This document shows positions 63,732 through 64,000 of a stretch of DNA of 64,000 nt, piece by piece (position 1 is the stretch's first letter; every line of letters starts with the position of its first letter). The DNA is from Bacteroides_D sp963543925 (GTDB lineage: Bacteria; Bacteroidota; Bacteroidia; Bacteroidales; CAJPTX01). The position numbers and the translations under genes were made by a program. The notes under the pieces were generated by a model, which saw nothing but the letters and a program-made list of their open reading frames with translations, was not told where the DNA came from and made no database searches. The stretch spans positions 3,957-67,956 of the forward strand of contig CAUUCP010000006.1 of the NCBI GenBank assembly GCA_963543925.1, read 5' to 3'.

Positions 63732-63773
63732 AGGCTTGCCATGGAGATAGGCTCTGTGGCAAGCCTTTTTTTT
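63732..63773 (+). terminator. Terminator after the last lipoprotein gene
   Basis: AGGCTTGCCA...TGGCAAGCCT hairpin followed by eight T. The remaining 227 bases to the window end hold no gene that I can support; GCATGCTC recurs and the last 90 bases are almost pure pyrimidine on the plus strand. Confidence 0.9.
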
Positions 63774-64000
63774 GTATCTGTAATTATCGTTGAGCTAAGG
63801 ATGAGAATTCGTAGCATGCTCAACATGCTCCCAGCACTCTATTTCTTGTGTGAAAGAACTTGTGGTGAATAGAGGCTTGCGCCTCTGGATGTCAGCATGC
63901 TCCCAAAGTAGGTATTCCTCCCCCCCATCCATCTTCCCAAATTTTCCCTCCCCTTTTCCCCTTCCCTCTCCCCCGATTTTCCCCTCAAAAACGCCCCTTT

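Overview
The window reads as a chromosomal segment of a Bacteroidota bacterium, most likely Bacteroidales near the Porphyromonadaceae; I cannot name the genus. The reasons are TAnnTTTG-type -7 promoter boxes in front of many genes, the type IX secretion (T9SS) genes porW and porX, a surface protein with a type-A T9SS C-terminal sorting domain, and Bacteroidota-typical neighbourhoods (yicC-gmk-nadD, rimP-nusA-infB, porX-tsaE, sigma54 activator-lptE-secG). No origin, rRNA operon, prophage or CRISPR array was seen.

Region by region. 1-4.6 kb: surface-polysaccharide genes (rfbA cut by the window edge, rfbB, a family 2 glycosyltransferase, a mannose-1-phosphate guanylyltransferase) around a small lipoprotein. 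4.6-7.4 kb: prfB with an intact programmed +1 frameshift, a MITE, an RRM RNA-binding protein and a YggS-type PLP protein. 7.5-17 kb: T9SS and envelope block (porW, porX, tsaE, DoxX-like protein, sigma54 activator, lptE, a hypothetical protein, secG). 17-24.6 kb: gdhA, a large AsmA-like protein on the minus strand, a second MITE and a highly repetitive T9SS-sorted Ig-like surface protein. 24.9-36.2 kb: housekeeping genes (yicC, gmk, nadD, rplS, tRNA-Arg, rimP, nusA, infB, purB, an MsbA-like exporter).

36.3-49.6 kb is the most unusual part: a tightly packed, single-strand cluster that joins chemotaxis adaptation enzymes (two CheR, one CheB) with membrane GAF/PAS sensors, a SpoIIE-type phosphatase, a SiaB-like kinase, a SiaC-like phosphoprotein, a TerB-like/FHA-like/ABCG-like transporter and two exported proteins. 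No CheA, CheW, CheY or flagellar gene is present in the window. I propose that methylation tunes a Sia-type Ser/Thr partner switch whose output may be the transporter; this is inference.

49.8-63.7 kb is accessory in character: a frameshifted IS5-like transposase, three tandem lipoproteins (two with extreme Glu/Lys/Arg single-helix stalks), a lipoprotein whose end is rewritten by a MITE, a complete RND efflux operon, another MITE, a secreted CAP-domain protein followed by the remnant of a paralogue, a secreted metacaspase-like protein, and small lipoproteins. Four copies of one 349-365 bp MITE with IS256-like terminal inverted repeats lie in the window, an apparently undescribed family as far as I can judge without a database search.
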